DNA from: Fomes fomentarius
Lineage: Eukaryota > Basidiomycota > Agaricomycetes > Polyporales > Polyporaceae
Assembly: GCA_022606135.1 (NCBI GenBank)
Contig: JABYQN010000005.1
Coordinates: 2,108,001 to 2,172,000, forward strand
Direction: 5' to 3'
DNA length: 64,000 bases
Below, piece after piece: positions 23,895 to 37,334 of the stretch. The position numbers and the translations under genes are program-made. Each line of letters begins with the position of its first letter. Position 1 is the stretch's first letter. A model generated the notes under the pieces. That model ran no database searches, was not told the origin of the DNA, and saw nothing but the letters and a program-made list of their open reading frames with translations.

Positions 23895-24746
23895 ATGGCC
23901 GACCACGTTGACTTCGAAGTGGACGACTCGGCGCTGCAGAACCTCCTCGAGCCCGTCCTAAACTTCCTCTCTACTGTCCTTCCGCCCCCGATCTTCTCGA
24001 TTGTCTCAACCCTCACCACGTACTCGCTTGCGCTCTTCACCGCGCTGGCCCGCTTCGTCTACTCCCTCGCGTCTACACAAGAATGGGACTCACAGAAGAT
24101 CCTTCCCCCACTCATCACCCTCCTCATGGCGTATCTCGCGCTCGTCAGCTTCTACCGCACGACCGGATGGATGATCCGTACGACGTTCTGGTTCGTCAAA
24201 TGGGGTGGTATCCTCGCCACCCTTGCCGCTGGAGCAGGGTACTTCATGGGCACCGTGCAGGGGAACGGGGAGGGCATCGCGGCGTTTAACGGACCGGGAG
24301 GTGTGCTGGGGATGCTCGGGAGCATGCTCCTGGGGGTGCTCAATGAAGATAACGCGAACTCGAACTCGGGACGGTCGCGGTCCACTCGGCGGTCGAATCC
24401 GCGCTCGGGCACGTCGGGACCGCGGACGCGGAGTCAGAAGCAGAAGAAGGAGATAGAGCAACGACCGAAAGCTTGGGAGAGCTGGGACAAGCACCGCGAC
24501 TGGCAGTATTCCGCGGATGGGGCGGCCCGGGATGATGCAGCCAGGGCGAACGAGAATGTGCAGGAGGCAGTACAGAAGGTGGCAGGGTATGTGCAGGAAG
24601 CTCTAGGCCGTGGGTGGTGGGAGACGGCCAAGAACGTATTGGAGGGGAGCGGACTTGTCGGGACGAGTAGTGAGGAGAGGAAGGAAGGCACACAATCAAA
24701 GCGGAAAACAAAACAGGACGCGAATGGTTCAGGAAGCTCTCGATGA
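23895..24746 (+). CDS. APQ12: Apq12-like nuclear envelope/ER membrane protein
   Basis: One exon, 283 aa, starting at the ATG at 23895. Apq12 family proteins sit in the nuclear envelope and ER and help nuclear pore assembly and membrane homeostasis. Hydrophobic segments lie at about residues 31-58, 69-87 and 103-120. The stretch SFYRTTGWMIRTTFWFVKWG (85-104) followed by a Gly-rich segment is what I associate with the family's 'nuclear pore assembly and biogenesis' domain. The second half is soluble and basic/Ser-rich (SRSTRRSN...RTRSQKQKKE) with an Ala/Glu-rich helix around 205-250. This makes it about twice as long as yeast Apq12. The family call is from memory of sequence pattern. Confidence 0.65.
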   Translation: MADHVDFEVDDSALQNLLEPVLNFLSTVLPPPIFSIVSTLTTYSLALFTALARFVYSLASTQEWDSQKILPPLITLLMAYLALVSFYRTTGWMIRTTFWFVKWGGILATLAAGAGYFMGTVQGNGEGIAAFNGPGGVLGMLGSMLLGVLNEDNANSNSGRSRSTRRSNPRSGTSGPRTRSQKQKKEIEQRPKAWESWDKHRDWQYSADGAARDDAARANENVQEAVQKVAGYVQEALGRGWWETAKNVLEGSGLVGTSSEERKEGTQSKRKTKQDANGSGSSR

Positions 24747-25996
24747 AATGCGAAATCGGATCGTCCGAGGGTTGCTGTGGTATTCTTGGGTTAGACTATC
24801 TACTAGGTAAGTTTTGCCGTGTCTCGGGAGTTGTGATTGAATGTACGTGTACTGACGGACCGTGACAGTGTATTACTATTGCTTGCGCACATATTTATCG
24901 GGATTCTTCAGCCGGCCATTACTACGATTCACCTGGGGAATAACCATTTTGCGATCGAATTTGCCATACGACGAGGCCATGAAGTTTCCACCTAGGATGG
25001 TTCTAATCGGTGGAATGGTACGGTGCGATATCTGGATGTTCGACCACAGGATCCTTGACAATGGTGCAACCTGGTGTCAAACGGTGGAACTACTCCAGCA
25101 CCTAGATTGACAGGCCTACACCCTACTACACCTACTTAGGAGGAATCCACAATGACACGTACAAGAGTCGGATGACCGTCCACATGGCTTCACGTGGTAC
25201 GCAGTTTTTGATCAGATGCATTCAAATAGACTGTCATCGACCGTCGACAATGCTTATGGTGGTGGGAAATCCCTGTTTGGGTAGAATGCAGATCAATCTA
25301 TCCAGGTTCAACGCTAGGCATGCAGTGTTCATAGCAGCGCTCCGGAGACAACGGTGCCAACATGTTTGCCTACGAGACGGATAACGAAGAAGCAGTGACC
25401 TCCCAGACTTAGCCACTGTCGGTGACCGGCAACAAGACTGTCTGTAGCACAGATTCGCAATGCCCCGAGGGGTCGGGGAAACAGATGGCTCTTATGTGCG
25501 CAAGCAGCGTTCCCAAGTGTTCCCAGCGGGTGCCAGGTGGCACAAAACGTCTTCGATACGTCCGGCGACGGCGTCTCGGTCATCGGACTTGGGGTGACCA
25601 GGTTCTCGACCGCCATGATGTCACGCTCGCGCCCTATTTAGTTGGGCATCTTCTGTGACACCTGCGTGACGTTTGGCGTCGTTCTCACCAAGCCACCGCC
25701 ATCAATTCCCGGTGGTTTCAACTCCGCCCCTTCGAAATGGGGGTAACGACTGACGTTGACCAATGGGCTGGCGACGTTTGACGTGCCGCCGTTCGCCGTT
25801 CAATAAAGCCCCATATCTGGGAGCCATTTTTCTCTTACGTTCTTGGAACAAATACGACCAAACAGGGAGGTGTTATATGGGTGCGATGTCTCTCTCAAGC
25901 TCTCTCTCCAAACCCTCTCATCCCAGAGAGCTGTCTCCCCTCGTCGTCCTCTTCCCTTGACGCTGCCCGTCCCTCCCCTCACTATCATCTCCCGCT
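24747..25996. other. Intergenic, no gene seen
   Basis: 1.25 kb between two + strand genes. The last 120 bp (about 25880-25996) are strongly C/T-rich with CTCTCT runs, as expected for the leader of the gene starting at 25997. The rest has no feature I can name. Confidence 0.5.
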
Positions 25997-26707
25997 ATGG
26001 CTCTCAAGAGGAAGTTCTCCACTGAGTTCGACGATGTTGCTCCCACTGTAGGTCACATCGCATCGCATACATTCGCGTCACACACGCGCCTAACACGACT
26101 ATCACAGAACGGGAAGCAGCAGAAGCTTATCCCATTCCCCAACTCGGACCTCGACTCCGATGTAGCTATGTCTGACGCGTCTGACCTCGAGCCGCTCTCC
26201 ATCCCTAGTCATCCGTTTCACATACGCTTGCCCTCCGACGCCAGTTACGCGTCCTCTACGTGCTCGGATTCACCACGCAACTCCCGTAAGTCACGTGTCC
26301 ATGTCTAGCGCGTATTCATTCGATGCATATACCCTGTTTGCTTAGCTTTTTATCCAGCTTTCGATCTCTATCCCCCCGAAGCCGACAGTTATATGAGCGT
26401 TTCCGCTCACGGCTTTCCCGATGCTACCATCAACGTCCCTCAGAAACCCGTCGGCCTCATTCAGCCCAAGGGCAACGGCTTTACACATCATGGGTGTGTA
26501 TCTCTCTCTCGGACGTGTCTGATAAGCTGTGCAGACGCTAAGTATTATACTCGTTTGTGGGACATTGCTAACGGGATTGCCTTCAGTCAAAACTGTACAC
26601 AGATTCCGAAGCTTCGCATGGCGTGTTCTGCGGGGCCCAACGGCCGTCGATCAATGTGGGCTCACTGCGAAGAATGCGGCGCCATCGAGATGGTCAACAA
26701 CGACTAA
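25997..26707 (+). CDS. Small conserved-looking Cys-containing protein, function unknown
   Basis: Exons 25997-26047, 26108-26285, 26358-26493 and 26587-26707 give 161 aa. The protein opens with MALKRKFSTEF, has an acidic, Ser-rich middle (DLDSDVAMSDASDLEP), and ends with IPKLRMACSAGPNGRRSMW then AHCEECGAIEMV. Four cysteines in the last 40 residues are spaced C-x9-C and C-x2-C, which could bind a metal. I do not recognise a characterised homolog. The model is supported by four exons joining in frame at good splice sites and by the C/T-rich leader. The basic start and lack of signal or membrane segment suggest a nuclear or cytosolic protein. Confidence 0.7.
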
Positions 26708-27818
26708 TTCGATTCAAGACTCGGCACTATGCGTCGTGTTCGGCAATCGACATCGACGGACCCGTTTTCTTCGCCAACTAAAATATCGGCAAGTTTTGTG
26801 ATCCTCTGCTGACTCTATCCCATCCTCTCTGCTTGTACATTATTGCTCTGGCGACTCACCAACATCGTATCTCTGCGACACCCTCTTATCGTCTCTATCA
26901 ACCCATCGCCCCGACATCTGTAAAACCGACGCTCGACATCGACCCCAATCATCCGACATTCTCCTTCCTATACGACTTCGCCGACGCCAACCCTCAGCAT
27001 CTTCACTGGTCTATGTCGTCGTCGCCTGTCTCTTCTTTGCTCTGTTTTATTCCTTTCGCATTATTCATCCGCATATGATCTTGCCCCAGTCTCTTCGTAT
27101 TTATGCGTGTTGTCTCATCACGGACTCTGCACCCTCCCACAAAACCCCATATGTCATCCCATCGCTCATCCAATACCTTACTCGTAGATTTGTGCTCATG
27201 CTTCGGATGTAAATTATCCATCGCCTTCTGCAATGCTGTGGCTCTCCAACCACGTCGTGTGACCGATTTGCTTCTGCAGTACCTGTGATGAATCACCAGG
27301 GTCAGCTTCTGGATTGTTGAGTAAAGTTCGTGGCAAAGAGTCTCATGCTACGGGCGTGCACGTGCTGATTGTGGCTCTGTAGGTCTTGGACTTATGTAAC
27401 TGCCTCTCACGTCGAGCGGGTGGAAAGCCTCAAGTTGGGGTCGTTCGTATCTGATTCGCACAGAAACCATGTTTAACGACAATCCGGATGTTACATATCC
27501 TTCAGCGAAGACGCTTGTGTTGGTTGGGGACTTTTGAACGATGTACCAACAAGTCCGGCTCTGAAAGGTGTGATTTCTGACTAACGTTTTTTCTGCTCAA
27601 TCGTGACCTCCACAGAATGTTTAGTACATATACATGCATGCACTTCGTGACCGTGAATCATAGACCAATAATGGTGGACAACGTGCCTGCTTCTATCCCG
27701 ATACATACCCAAATAAATATCCGCAAGAAACAGAAACTCCAGGATCGTCAGAGGAGGAGGGCGGTTGGGTGATAGAATTGAGGCGAGACGTCGTGCTAGT
27801 ACTAGTAAGTACCTTGGC
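26708..27818. other. Convergent spacer with long C/T-rich 3' flank
   Basis: 1.1 kb between two genes that converge. The first ~450 bp (26800-27290) are pyrimidine-rich on the + strand, like a long 3' UTR of the gene ending at 26707. Nothing coding is recognisable. Confidence 0.5.
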
Positions 27819-29942
<2,124 letters not shown>

Positions 29943-32900
29943 GGCGGGGAGCACGGCGCACGGAGCAGGGGGAGGCTGGTAGATAGTACCGGAGCACTGA
30001 GGGAGATCATCGTCGTGGTGCTCGCATTTAAAGGTCGTGCTAGCTGCATCGGGAGGTACAGATGACGCTGCCGGTTATGGTCAACTGTGTTCTGTTCGGA
30101 GGCGCGTAGGAGGAGAAGATCAGTCGGGTCTCTTCGCAACTGTTGTTAGTTGAGCATCACAGACGCAGGGATGCAGCTAGAAGGATATCATGACAGACCA
30201 GAAAGATAGCTCAAGCCAGGGCCACAAGGTGCCCAGGCCTGGACAGCGACGGTGAAGAAGGAGGATTGTATGCTGCAACATGTACAGGCACATAATGTGG
30301 CCGCGAACTTCGACGAGCAGACGGCACCACGCGGAGGCGCACGAGTGGACAATCACAAGACTGAGAAGATGCTTCTGATAAGCAACGTCCCGATTGCAGC
30401 CTCCAGAAGCCGAGCTCGAGAGCGCCGTCTTTCGTACCGACGACTCCAGAGCGAGCGTGGGATAAGTCCATCGAAGCAACGATGTTGAAACTTGGCCTTG
30501 TCGTCCACGAGATCGCGTAGGGCCCACAGCCAAACTAGTCCATGTGCTATCTATCCGATTGCACGACCATCGGTGCATCTCAGCTGCGGTCATCGGTGAG
30601 CCTGGCGTTGCATGCGATGAACTTGAAGAAGTGCGCACTTTTCCGATGGACTGACGACGACAAGTGTTGCCGAGAATACGCCTCCCAGTGTACAGGCACT
30701 CTCTGCAATCTGTAGCTCGTCTGCCAGACTCTGCATTGGATTGCGAGCGTGGCAAGTATCACAGGGTACATACAAAAGACGAGGAGTGTTCGGAGGTGAT
30801 GTCAACTTTGTCCGATTATAAATGCTGTGCTGCCGATGGCACGGGAGGACTTGGCGCTCAAGCGCTCATTCTGCGAGACGCGGCCGCATCACCAAGTCAC
30901 GACAACGAAGTCAATCCCACAGCCCCTGCAGCACGATGCAATCGTGATACGAGGACATACTAGCTTAGTTACGCGAGATCACTTGTGTGACCTCGATCGC
31001 TAACCTTCGAAGATGATGACTAGTAACTGTGGGGGTACTCAAATCTACTCATCCGTACCGGTAGCAGATGGCACCTACTCTATCAGCAAGTTCGGCGTGC
31101 CTGCGTAACGGTATACACTCAGCATGGCAATGGGAATTGGAACAATTAGTATACATCATGCGATTGGATCAAGAAAGTACATATGGGAACCGGTATCAAC
31201 ATCGCCTAGCCCGCAGCTGGCATGGACTCGAGAAATTAGCCGTACCACATCGCCATGGCCAATAAGGTACGCCCTACAGCACTGAATCACGCTCGATAAT
31301 TCAATTGCTCTCAGCGCGAGTGCCTACCTACGTCGCGTTTTTCAAATTGTACCGACGGCGACTTGAAGCCCAACACTGCGGGAGATAGTAACGTCGGCGT
31401 GGAACACCTGGAACGTGGACGTCGCTCGGCTCGCCAAACCTGACTTCGAGCAAGGCTTTGCAGTCATCTTACGGGAACACCGTGCCTTCATGCAAGTACC
31501 CTCAACTCGGCGGGTCTGAGTGCTTTGGCAGCTTTGGTAGTACTAGTAGGGCGGGCTTCGCTTGCAATTTTGACGCTGGCATATACCGTCGTGTCGTTCA
31601 CGAGTACACCACCATTCGAATGGTCTGATACCCTGAGTCCTCAAGGGACAACTGCTCAAACATGATCTTCCGGCACTCGGTGCCACTCGGAGCTCAGTGG
31701 GTCTGGATCTCGTTGATATCCCCGAGTCGGGTATGCACCGTACTGCTACTCACCTGGATTGCCTCCGATGAGGAGTCACCTGCACATGATACCAGTACTA
31801 GTGGCGTCTTCCGGTTCTTCGGCGAGAAGCTACGATACTTGACAGCTGCCGGCGGGATGACCGGCTTTTGTCACGGACTTGTGCCTTGCAGTGCAAACCA
31901 CCTTGGACGCCGCGCGAAAGAGCGCATTGGCTCTGTGAATACTACAGCCCGCAATCATAGCCAGGCCACTATTCATAGACAAGATCCCGGAGCAGCATGC
32001 TCCATCAAGTGTGCTTCAGGATCACTGCAGAGGTCGATCCTTAGCTTGGCCGAGCTGGCATATACACAGCAGGGAGTGGTCCGGGGGACAGGGACAGAGG
32101 TCCAAAACCATCGTCCGCCGGATTCTATTGACGCTATTGTGATCTTCTCGGTCAGGCTTGATAACCCGATCACAGGTGCGTGTTCCCGTCAGCTCCTTTG
32201 CTCTTCCTATGCTCGGTGCTACATTATGTCTGACTATCGCAATGCAACTCCGAGTCAGAATCTTCCAACCAGAGTGTCGCGCGCGCAGCCGGCGATACTC
32301 TTGAGGCCTGATGAGGCTCGCAGAAAGTCACCCAAAGCAAGAGGAGTGTCAATACGGCACCGCGACCCTCCATTCTCCCTAAACCGTGGCCTCTCGACTC
32401 ACCGCAGCCAGCGGCGCGCTGCGTGGCGCATACAAGCGTCTTCCAACGAGATAAATTTGATGAGCTCGACATTGCTCGTCGACACTCCGACACACCCGAT
32501 CCTACGATACCGCCTCTGATATCATACCACGGCCGGGCCGTCACTCTTCACCTCAAACTCTCTCCATATTGTACGGTCTCATCTGAATCCGGAGCGAGGA
32601 GCCCGCCGCTCTCTCCCCTGCCAGTGCGTAGCACCCCAAGCCCTTTTCCCAGGCATCCTATATTACCGGCGAAGACTTGGAGTGATGCCGTCATCAGTAT
32701 GACCCTAGTGTGATCATAGAGTAGTGTGTGCATGCTGGTATATGTGCACTATATGCATCTATGTATTCCCATCTGCATCTTAGGTATGCACTTCCTGACA
32801 GCGCTGCTACGCGGCCGAACACTGATCACCTGGTCCACCCACCACCTCCGTGATTGTCGTGGCAGCCCACAGGCATGCAGGTTGCGCGTAATTATCATGG

Positions 32901-35796
32901 CGGGGGTTCTTTAACTTGGAACCGTCGCAATGCGCTTCCGGTTCTTGGTTCCTGCACTCCGTGATCGGAAAATGGATGGAAGTTGTGCGCCCGTCATGGT
33001 GGAATCTTGGGCCATTAAGACAAGTCAAGGAGCACAACAAGCTGGTGGTGCGCAACGTAGATATCACCCGCCGTCGTCACAGCGCGTCATGCAGCGACGA
33101 CGGCGGCGGCGGCGGCGTGCAGGGCCCCATGAAGTGCAGCTCAGTCGTGTCGCACGTCCTGTCACCGTGCCCCACGCAACCTTCTCGTCCGCCGCCTTGC
33201 AATCGCCAATGGGGCTCAGTCTTAACATACATGAGCCGGACTTCCGATCACGGGTCTCTGTGCAGAGTCATGTTATTCATGTCCAGCATAACATAACATA
33301 ACCGACAGAAGCGGGCAGTGCTTCTATGGCAATGTCGTGTCGAAGAAGGCGGCGGAGGTCGCCGTACCATCGGGTGCACTTTTCGCGCAATCGGGATAGA
33401 TATGGGTCAGATCGTGCTAGAAGTTAGAGACAGCCAATGTGCTTCGTGTAGACAAGCGGGGTCCCACCACACGAATTCCGTCTCGGTACAGACGCAACAA
33501 TTTGTAATCGGGCAAGCATGGGCTTCCCTCGGTCGCACCATGGTGGACTGCGACGACGAATTGGAATTTGTCTCGTTGCAAAGCTGAACGGGTGATTGTG
33601 GTTGGGGGTGTACATGTCAAACGGCCGCCATGTGACGGTAGGTTCGATGGAAATATGCGGATGTGGGTGACCTTCTTCAACGACCTCCAGTTGAGGGAAC
33701 CTGGTGAAGAATTCAGTGAGGGAAGGGGGCACGGGTCAGTACAACCGTACCGACCCGAGCATTGACTCTACTACCCGATTGGCTCCTGCAACGAAGCAAT
33801 GGGAAGCACATGTTGAAGGGCGACGGCGTACCCTCGGCGTGCAGGGCTGCAACGAATCTGTCCGTGTATAGACGTAACAGGCTAAGTTGCATGAGTTCGG
33901 GCTTCTTTCCCCGGAAACGCCTCTTCGATTGGATACCCAGTTGACGGCACGAAGGCGAATCGGGTGGTAGGGAACGCTGCCCGCACGAGCATGATTGGTT
34001 GAGGTGAGAACTGTACGGACACGGTGATAGGGTGGACGTACTGAGAGATGCACACTCGTCGATGATTCGTGCAATCTTTCATTCTGCGCCCCAACCGAGG
34101 GTAAACGGTCGGCTTCGACACAAGACCGATAGACACTTTCACCTCATTGCTCGGGTTCGTTGAATTGCAGAAGGACACCCCGGAGCGCCTAGCACGGTGC
34201 GATCCGCGCCATGTGCACCTCTTCCGTAAGGGCTTGACCTAACCGATGCGAAAACGCTCACTGACGGGACAGGCCGTGAGCTGGTGTGTGTGTCGCGAGA
34301 GCATATGCGACGGATCCCAGGTGCGGCGAGTCGTAAGCGGGACGAATGACGAGTGGCTTTCGTCAGTTAACGGTTCTGCCAACGAGCAGACGCCGCCTCG
34401 TTGCCGATGGGTTGGGGGAGATCCGGAGAACGGGTCGTAGACGTCGTTGCGAACATCATTTTGCCTCGGACACATCCGCGAAGTATTGATACAAGCGGTG
34501 AAAAAAAGCGCGGGGAACGAGTTGCGGTATGGATAAAGCGACCCGCAAGACGAGTGGTGATGTCAAGATGTTGCTCCAGTTGCGTATTCGTCTCTGGCGC
34601 GCCGCTCGAGCTTCGGATACATTGCGTCACCCGATAACGGCGCAGCGCAGGGCTGGGTAACATTTCTCGAAGTGTTCCCTACCGTGTAGCTGTAAGCATG
34701 AGGAATTCATGAACCCAATGTTTCAAGACATACCGCTACACGTGGCCAGTGATTTGTCCGCGGGGTAGCACAAAGCTCAAGACGTGAGACGAGCCTCGCG
34801 ACAACCGGATCCAATGCCATGGAGGCCTCGGATTTCCACGTGCCACGATACGTAGTATCATTAATGGCACGCGCAGGCACGCTACGTGTAGGCCACACAC
34901 TGAGTGCAAACGGGGATTTTACGGGATAGTAGCGGTGCAGCGTGATCGCCCGGAGGCAGTAGAGAAACATAGCGAAATATCACACCACACACGTTTGCAC
35001 CCGCGATCCTCTGGGAGCACGGGTGAATATTGAATTCCCGAATCCCAGGTCGCGAGGAGGCCGAGATTGGGTTTGCGCGATTCCGCAGATGTCGGGGACA
35101 GATTGGATCGCAATCTCTGCCACTCGGACTTGAGGTGTACTCGTCCAGATACTCCGCGAGCGTCGACGGTCAGGGAAGGGCCCAGGCGTAACAAGCTCAA
35201 GTCAAGAGGATGAAGGGCAATTGCCAACCTCGATGGGCGGCCGCTGTCCAGGTGGCTCAAGGCCCGGGCATACCCGGGCCGACGTTGGTGGCGGATAGAA
35301 CTTGGCGTGTTACTCTGTTTGTGTGGTGGCAAATCATAACCAGATCGTAAGTAGCTTGAACTTGTACTCGGAGGATCTACTAAAATCTCTCTCGCTCCGT
35401 TCTCAGCAGAGATCGTCTCTCCGTCAAAGTCTCAGAGTTCCCTCGTGTCCGTACGAGAGATCCCGGACATGGCTTCCACTCTCCCAACTTCTGGCGCGTA
35501 AGGTTGATTTGGCTCAAACACGGCTTGCCATTGGACGACTGCAAAGAACAACTTGTAGACATGAGATGGCTGGTTTCTATGTTCTCCGCGGTGCGTCGCT
35601 ATCGCCCCTTCTGCCTTCGCACGCAATGTCAAATCTATCCATAAGCGGAGACGGAGCAGTCACGGGCGTGAGCATCTCCGCTGAAGTCGTCTTTCCGACT
35701 CTTCTTCCCTACGTCCACTGCCGGTAAATCCACTCCTCCTCAGTCCGCGGTGAAGAGTGCGCCATCTTGTGGCCAGCGAAGGTAATGCGTGGCGCG
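29943..35796. other. 5.9 kb divergent region without a recognised gene
   Basis: It lies between the starts of the protease (-) and the hydrolase (+), so it includes both promoters. TTTAAA at 30027-30032 could be a weak TATA element for the protease. The longest open frame (31662-32519, +, 285 codons) has no recognisable domain. A GGC-type triplet run lies near 33101-33117. No transposon proteins are visible. Confidence 0.45.
33101..33118. repeat. CGG triplet microsatellite
   Basis: About five consecutive CGG/GGC units preceded by CGACGA. It is in non-coding DNA. Confidence 0.8.
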
Positions 35797-35802
35797 TATA
35801 AG
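35797..35802 (+). promoter_or_regulatory. TATA box of the alpha/beta hydrolase gene
   Basis: TATAAG lies 91 bp before the chosen ATG at 35888. This supports that start over frame extensions further upstream, which would overlap the TATA element. Confidence 0.5.
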
Positions 35803-35887
35803 AGCACGTCCTCGGGGCTCTGCCTCTGGCGTAAATCCAAAATCCAAGAACTGCTCTACTGGTACTCAGCTCTGCGAGCACACTGAT

Positions 35888-37334
35888 ATGATGACACTGG
35901 CTAACGCGACGGGACTGCATATCCACCATGACTCTGGCGCGCCGAAGGGAAGCAGCAACTACACCACGCTAGTACTCCTACACGGCTACGCATGGTATAG
36001 TCGTGAGTCTAGGTTGCCTATGTATACTTCACCGTATCATGCGTTGACTTCCATCTCCTTCTTTGCAGCGATCTTCGCTCGTCTCCTTCCCCTTGCACGA
36101 CAGAAGAACCTTCGTGTCGTCCTCGTGAACAGGCGGGACTACCCGGGCACTGTACCCTACACCCCCGCCGAACTCGCACTCCTCCCGGAGTCACTCACGA
36201 CGCCAATCAGCGGCCCCGAAGAGCTTGAAGCTAGCCGGGTGTCGATCTCGTTCTTCATGAAGCACCGCGGACACGAGCTCCTGCGGTTTCTGGCCGAGTT
36301 CGCGCGGACACAAAATATCCCGCACGCCGACCCGGCGAATAACGCTGGAGGGATCATCGTCGCAGGCTGGTCCATGGGTATCATCTGGATGAACGCCCTC
36401 CTCGCACATGCCGCGTCCTTCTGGCACGACGACGTGAGTTTAGACAAATACGTCCGGCGCGTGATTCTCTACGGTAAGTCTCCTCCTTTTTCAACCCTTC
36501 TTCCAATGTGCCTGGCAAAGAAGACTCATGTCCGCCGCTGCTGCACACAGATGGGCTCAGTTGTCTGTTCGGCTTTCCCCCGCTCGATACCGACAGCTCC
36601 GGGCAGAACCCCTTCCTGAACCCCAAGTCCGACCTGGGCGAATCCGCAAGCACATGGATCAGCTCATACTACACACACGGGAACACCCTCAAGACGCTCG
36701 AGCGGCGCACGCCCGCGTCCAAGCCTCTCGGGACGATGAAGACGATGTCGCGCGAGGACCAGGTGGCGGTCGTCTACCCGCCGCCCGGGCTGCCCGGCGG
36801 GTCGGACCAGCTGCTCGGCATCGGGGGCTATCGGGCGGGCGTGTTCCTCGATCTCTGGAAGCAGGCACAGGTGTGCGCCTGCCCCGGGTCGGAGAAGAGC
36901 TGTGGGAACGAGCTCCGGGACGTCGAGGTTCGCGTCGTGTGGTGCGACCGGTCGGTGTGGGAGTCGGTGCATGCCGCGTGGACCGTCAAGGCCGAGGTGC
37001 GGGACGCCGAGACGAAGTCAAGCGCGAACGGGAACGGGAATGCGGATGGCCGGACGGGCTCTTGGAGGAGGAAGGTGACCGTTGCGAGACTCCGGGGCGG
37101 GAATCATTTTGTGAGTGGTCTGTCCGTCACTATGTCCGGACGCTCCTTCTATCCTGGCGTTTCGCATTCGCCCCTTGCGTCCGCGAATGTGTCCTTTCGC
37201 TCCGTGCCCGTGTCTCGGCATACGTCACCGGAACTTGCACTCACGAATTGCTGTTGCGTTGTTAGGCTCACTGGGACCGCCCGGAGGACGTCCTACGGGT
37301 GTTCTTGGCAGATGCGTCAGGTATCGAGGACTGA
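35888..37334 (+). CDS. Alpha/beta hydrolase
   Basis: Exons 35888-36002, 36069-36473, 36551-37110 and 37266-37334 give 382 aa. The fold is shown by the oxyanion-loop segment TLVLLHGYAW, the nucleophile elbow GWSMG (Ser about residue 139), and the late catalytic His in NHFAHWDRPEDVLRVFL, which is split by the last intron. The acid is not assigned. There is no signal peptide, so it is probably intracellular. The substrate cannot be deduced; members of this superfamily include esterases, lipases and epoxide hydrolases. A long insertion between the nucleophile and the His (about residues 180-340, with Pro/Gly- and Cys-containing stretches) is larger than the usual cap. The start at 35888 is the first of two adjacent Met codons after the TATA box. 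Confidence 0.85.

Noticed and set aside
31662..32519. 285-codon open frame on the + strand beginning with ATG
   Set aside because: No recognisable domain, erratic composition, and no splice-joined neighbours. Long frames arise by chance in GC-rich DNA.
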